Assembly: GCA_964533215.1 (NCBI GenBank) | Contig: CAZHLJ010000001.1 | Coordinates: 1,116,001-1,180,000 of the forward strand | Length of the DNA stretch: 64,000 bases | From: Bact-08 sp964533215 | GTDB lineage: Bacteria; Bacteroidota; Bacteroidia; Bacteroidales; UBA932 | Direction of reading: 5' to 3' | Part shown: piece by piece, positions 62,757 through 64,000 of the stretch | Position numbering within the stretch: the first letter of the stretch is position 1 | Layout of the letters: every line of letters starts with the position of its first letter | The notes under the pieces: model-generated | What the model saw: only the letters and a program-made list of their open reading frames with translations | Database searches by the model: none | What the model was told of the DNA's origin: nothing | Program-made: the position numbers and the translations under genes

Positions 62757-64000
62757 ATGGCAATTATTACAGGCCTTCTAAAGAAAGTTTTCGGTACAAA
62801 ATCCGATAGGGATATAAAAGAGATCCAACCTTATGTATACAAAGCAATTGAGTCCTTCAAAAGAATAGACCTTCTCTCTCATGATGAACTCAGAGCTGAG
62901 AGTCAGAAGCTTAAAATTCAGATAGCTGAAAGAATAGCGGAAGATGAGGCACGCAAAAAAGAGTTGAGAGTCAAGCTGGAGGATGTTATGATTGAGGTTG
63001 GTGAGAAAGAGGCTCTTGCAACCGAGGTGGATAAGCTGACAAAGAAGATAGATGAAAAAATTGAGGAGGTTTTATTGGAAATACTTCCAGATGCTTTTGC
63101 AATAATGAAATCTACGGCCAGACGTCTTAAGGAAAACGGCGAAATTCGTGTAATAGCTTCGGAAAACGATAGAAATCTTGCTGCAAAAAGAGATTTCGTT
63201 ACAATAGATGGAGATACAGCTATATGGAAGAACAGCTGGATGGCAGGTGGAACGACCATCACTTGGGATATGGTCCACTATGATGTCCAGTTGATAGGAG
63301 GTGTGGCACTTCATCAGGGAAAAATATCAGAGATGGCAACAGGTGAGGGTAAGACCTTGGTTGCAACACTACCGGTGTTCCTCAATGCCTTGGCAGGAAA
63401 AGGTGTTCATGTTGTGACTGTGAATGACTACCTCTCCAAACGTGACTCGGAATGGATGGGGCCACTCTATCAGTTCCATGGCCTTACTGTAGATTGCATA
63501 GACAAACATGAACCTAACTCTGATGCAAGAAAGGCAGCCTATAAAGCCGATGTGACATTTGGTACAAACAACGAATTCGGGTTTGACTACCTTCGTGACA
63601 ATATGGCAATCAATCAGGAAGATCTTGTTCAAAGGAAACACCACTATGCTATCGTCGATGAGGTCGACTCAGTATTGATTGATGACGCAAGAACTCCTTT
63701 GATTATTTCCGGACCCGTACCTAAGGGAGAAGACCAACAGTTCAATGAGTACAAGCCATTTGTGGAAAGAATATATGCTGCACAAAGAACCTTGGTGACT
63801 CAATTGCTTAACGATGCAAAAAAGAAGTTTTCAGAAGGAAAGGAAGAGGATGGCGGAATGCTTTTGTTGAGAGCATACAAAGGTCTTCCAAGATATAGTC
63901 CTCTCATCAAATATCTGAGTGAATCAGGTATGAAACAGGTTCTGCTGAAGACAGAGAACTTCTACATGCAGGACAACAACAAGCAGATGCACAAGGTTAC
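62757..64000 (+). CDS. secA: Preprotein translocase ATPase SecA, 3' part missing
   Basis: Frame open from ATG 62757 to the right edge (about 414 residues; the full protein in this phylum is near 1100). Walker A MATGEGKTLVATLP is near residue 193, later than in E. coli (near 105) because of a charged helical insertion at about 55-130, a known trait of Bacteroidota SecA. TVNDYLSKRDSEWMGPLY, TFGTNNEFGFDYLRDNM and the Walker B VDEVDSVLIDDARTPL follow. It drives export through SecYEG. Confidence 0.97.
   Translation, partial: MAIITGLLKKVFGTKSDRDIKEIQPYVYKAIESFKRIDLLSHDELRAESQKLKIQIAERIAEDEARKKELRVKLEDVMIEVGEKEALATEVDKLTKKIDEKIEEVLLEILPDAFAIMKSTARRLKENGEIRVIASENDRNLAAKRDFVTIDGDTAIWKNSWMAGGTTITWDMVHYDVQLIGGVALHQGKISEMATGEGKTLVATLPVFLNALAGKGVHVVTVNDYLSKRDSEWMGPLYQFHGLTVDCIDKHEPNSDARKAAYKADVTFGTNNEFGFDYLRDNMAINQEDLVQRKHHYAIVDEVDSVLIDDARTPLIISGPVPKGEDQQFNEYKPFVERIYAAQRTLVTQLLNDAKKKFSEGKEEDGGMLLLRAYKGLPRYSPLIKYLSESGMKQVLLKTENFYMQDNNKQMHKV

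Noticed and set aside
62918..63262. Reverse Ser-rich frame inside secA
   Set aside because: Shadow of the charged helical insertion of SecA.

Overview
The window is a chromosomal segment from a Bacteroidota bacterium, most likely order Bacteroidales. The evidence is: promoters with the Bacteroides-type -7 box TAnnTTTG, mostly without Shine-Dalgarno sites; a fused LpxC-FabZ enzyme; many SpII lipoproteins with short leaders; DUF3078, WbqC, HYC_CC_PP and DoxX/BT_3928-type proteins; a SecA with a long insertion before its Walker A; and an archaeal/eukaryal-type short ProS. I see no rRNA, IS element, prophage or CRISPR. Both ends are cut: an S41-type peptidase runs off the left edge and secA off the right edge. 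One 100-N assembly gap lies at 42444-42543.

Layout. 1-7.5 kb: S41-like lipoprotein, Tpx, DUF454 protein, AGCS symporter, DPP III lipoprotein, DUF486 protein, clostripain-type lipoprotein. 7.5-9.2 kb: rplY-pth-S4 protein. 9.2-16.4 kb: reverse operons for sugar metabolism (nucleotidyltransferase, CPBP protease, ManA) and folP-purB-M64 peptidase-HAD phosphatase, with a small FtsB-like gene between them. 16.4-19.4 kb: tmk, DoxX-like protein, murB. 19.4-24.2 kb: the rimP-nusA-infB operon on the reverse strand. 24.2-29.2 kb: HD hydrolase and the lipid A genes lpxD, lpxC-fabZ, lpxA, then WbqC. 29.2-32 kb: outer-membrane protein and a Tyr/Trp/Gly-rich lipoprotein. 32-39.8 kb: proS, a hypothetical, a DUF3078 protein, tilS, sppA, and a GntR regulator with slipin behind a palindromic operator.

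39.9-46.6 kb is the most unusual region. A histidine kinase/response regulator pair diverges from a cluster of very short genes encoding double-glycine leader peptides (one Cys-rich, then at least two near-identical tandem copies interrupted by the assembly gap). These are followed by a C39-peptidase ABC exporter, an HlyD-type adaptor and a small three-helix membrane protein. This looks like a sensed, processed and secreted peptide system (bacteriocin or signal). No tailoring enzyme or dedicated outer-membrane channel is visible.

46.6-50.5 kb: a metal-linked cassette (HYC_CC_PP protein, TonB-dependent receptor, secreted HMA protein) plus an unrecognised secreted protein. 50.5-53 kb: a GH9 enzyme fused to a NodB-like domain with an altered catalytic motif. 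53-64 kb: the NfnAB bifurcating transhydrogenase, hisS, initiator tRNA, methyltransferase, GNAT, mgsA, acyl-ACP thioesterase, pyrG, glutaminyl cyclase, mnmD and the start of secA.

Apart from 41908-42727, which holds the small peptide genes, no stretch above 300 bases lacks a gene. Function calls rest on motifs read by eye; no database search was possible.
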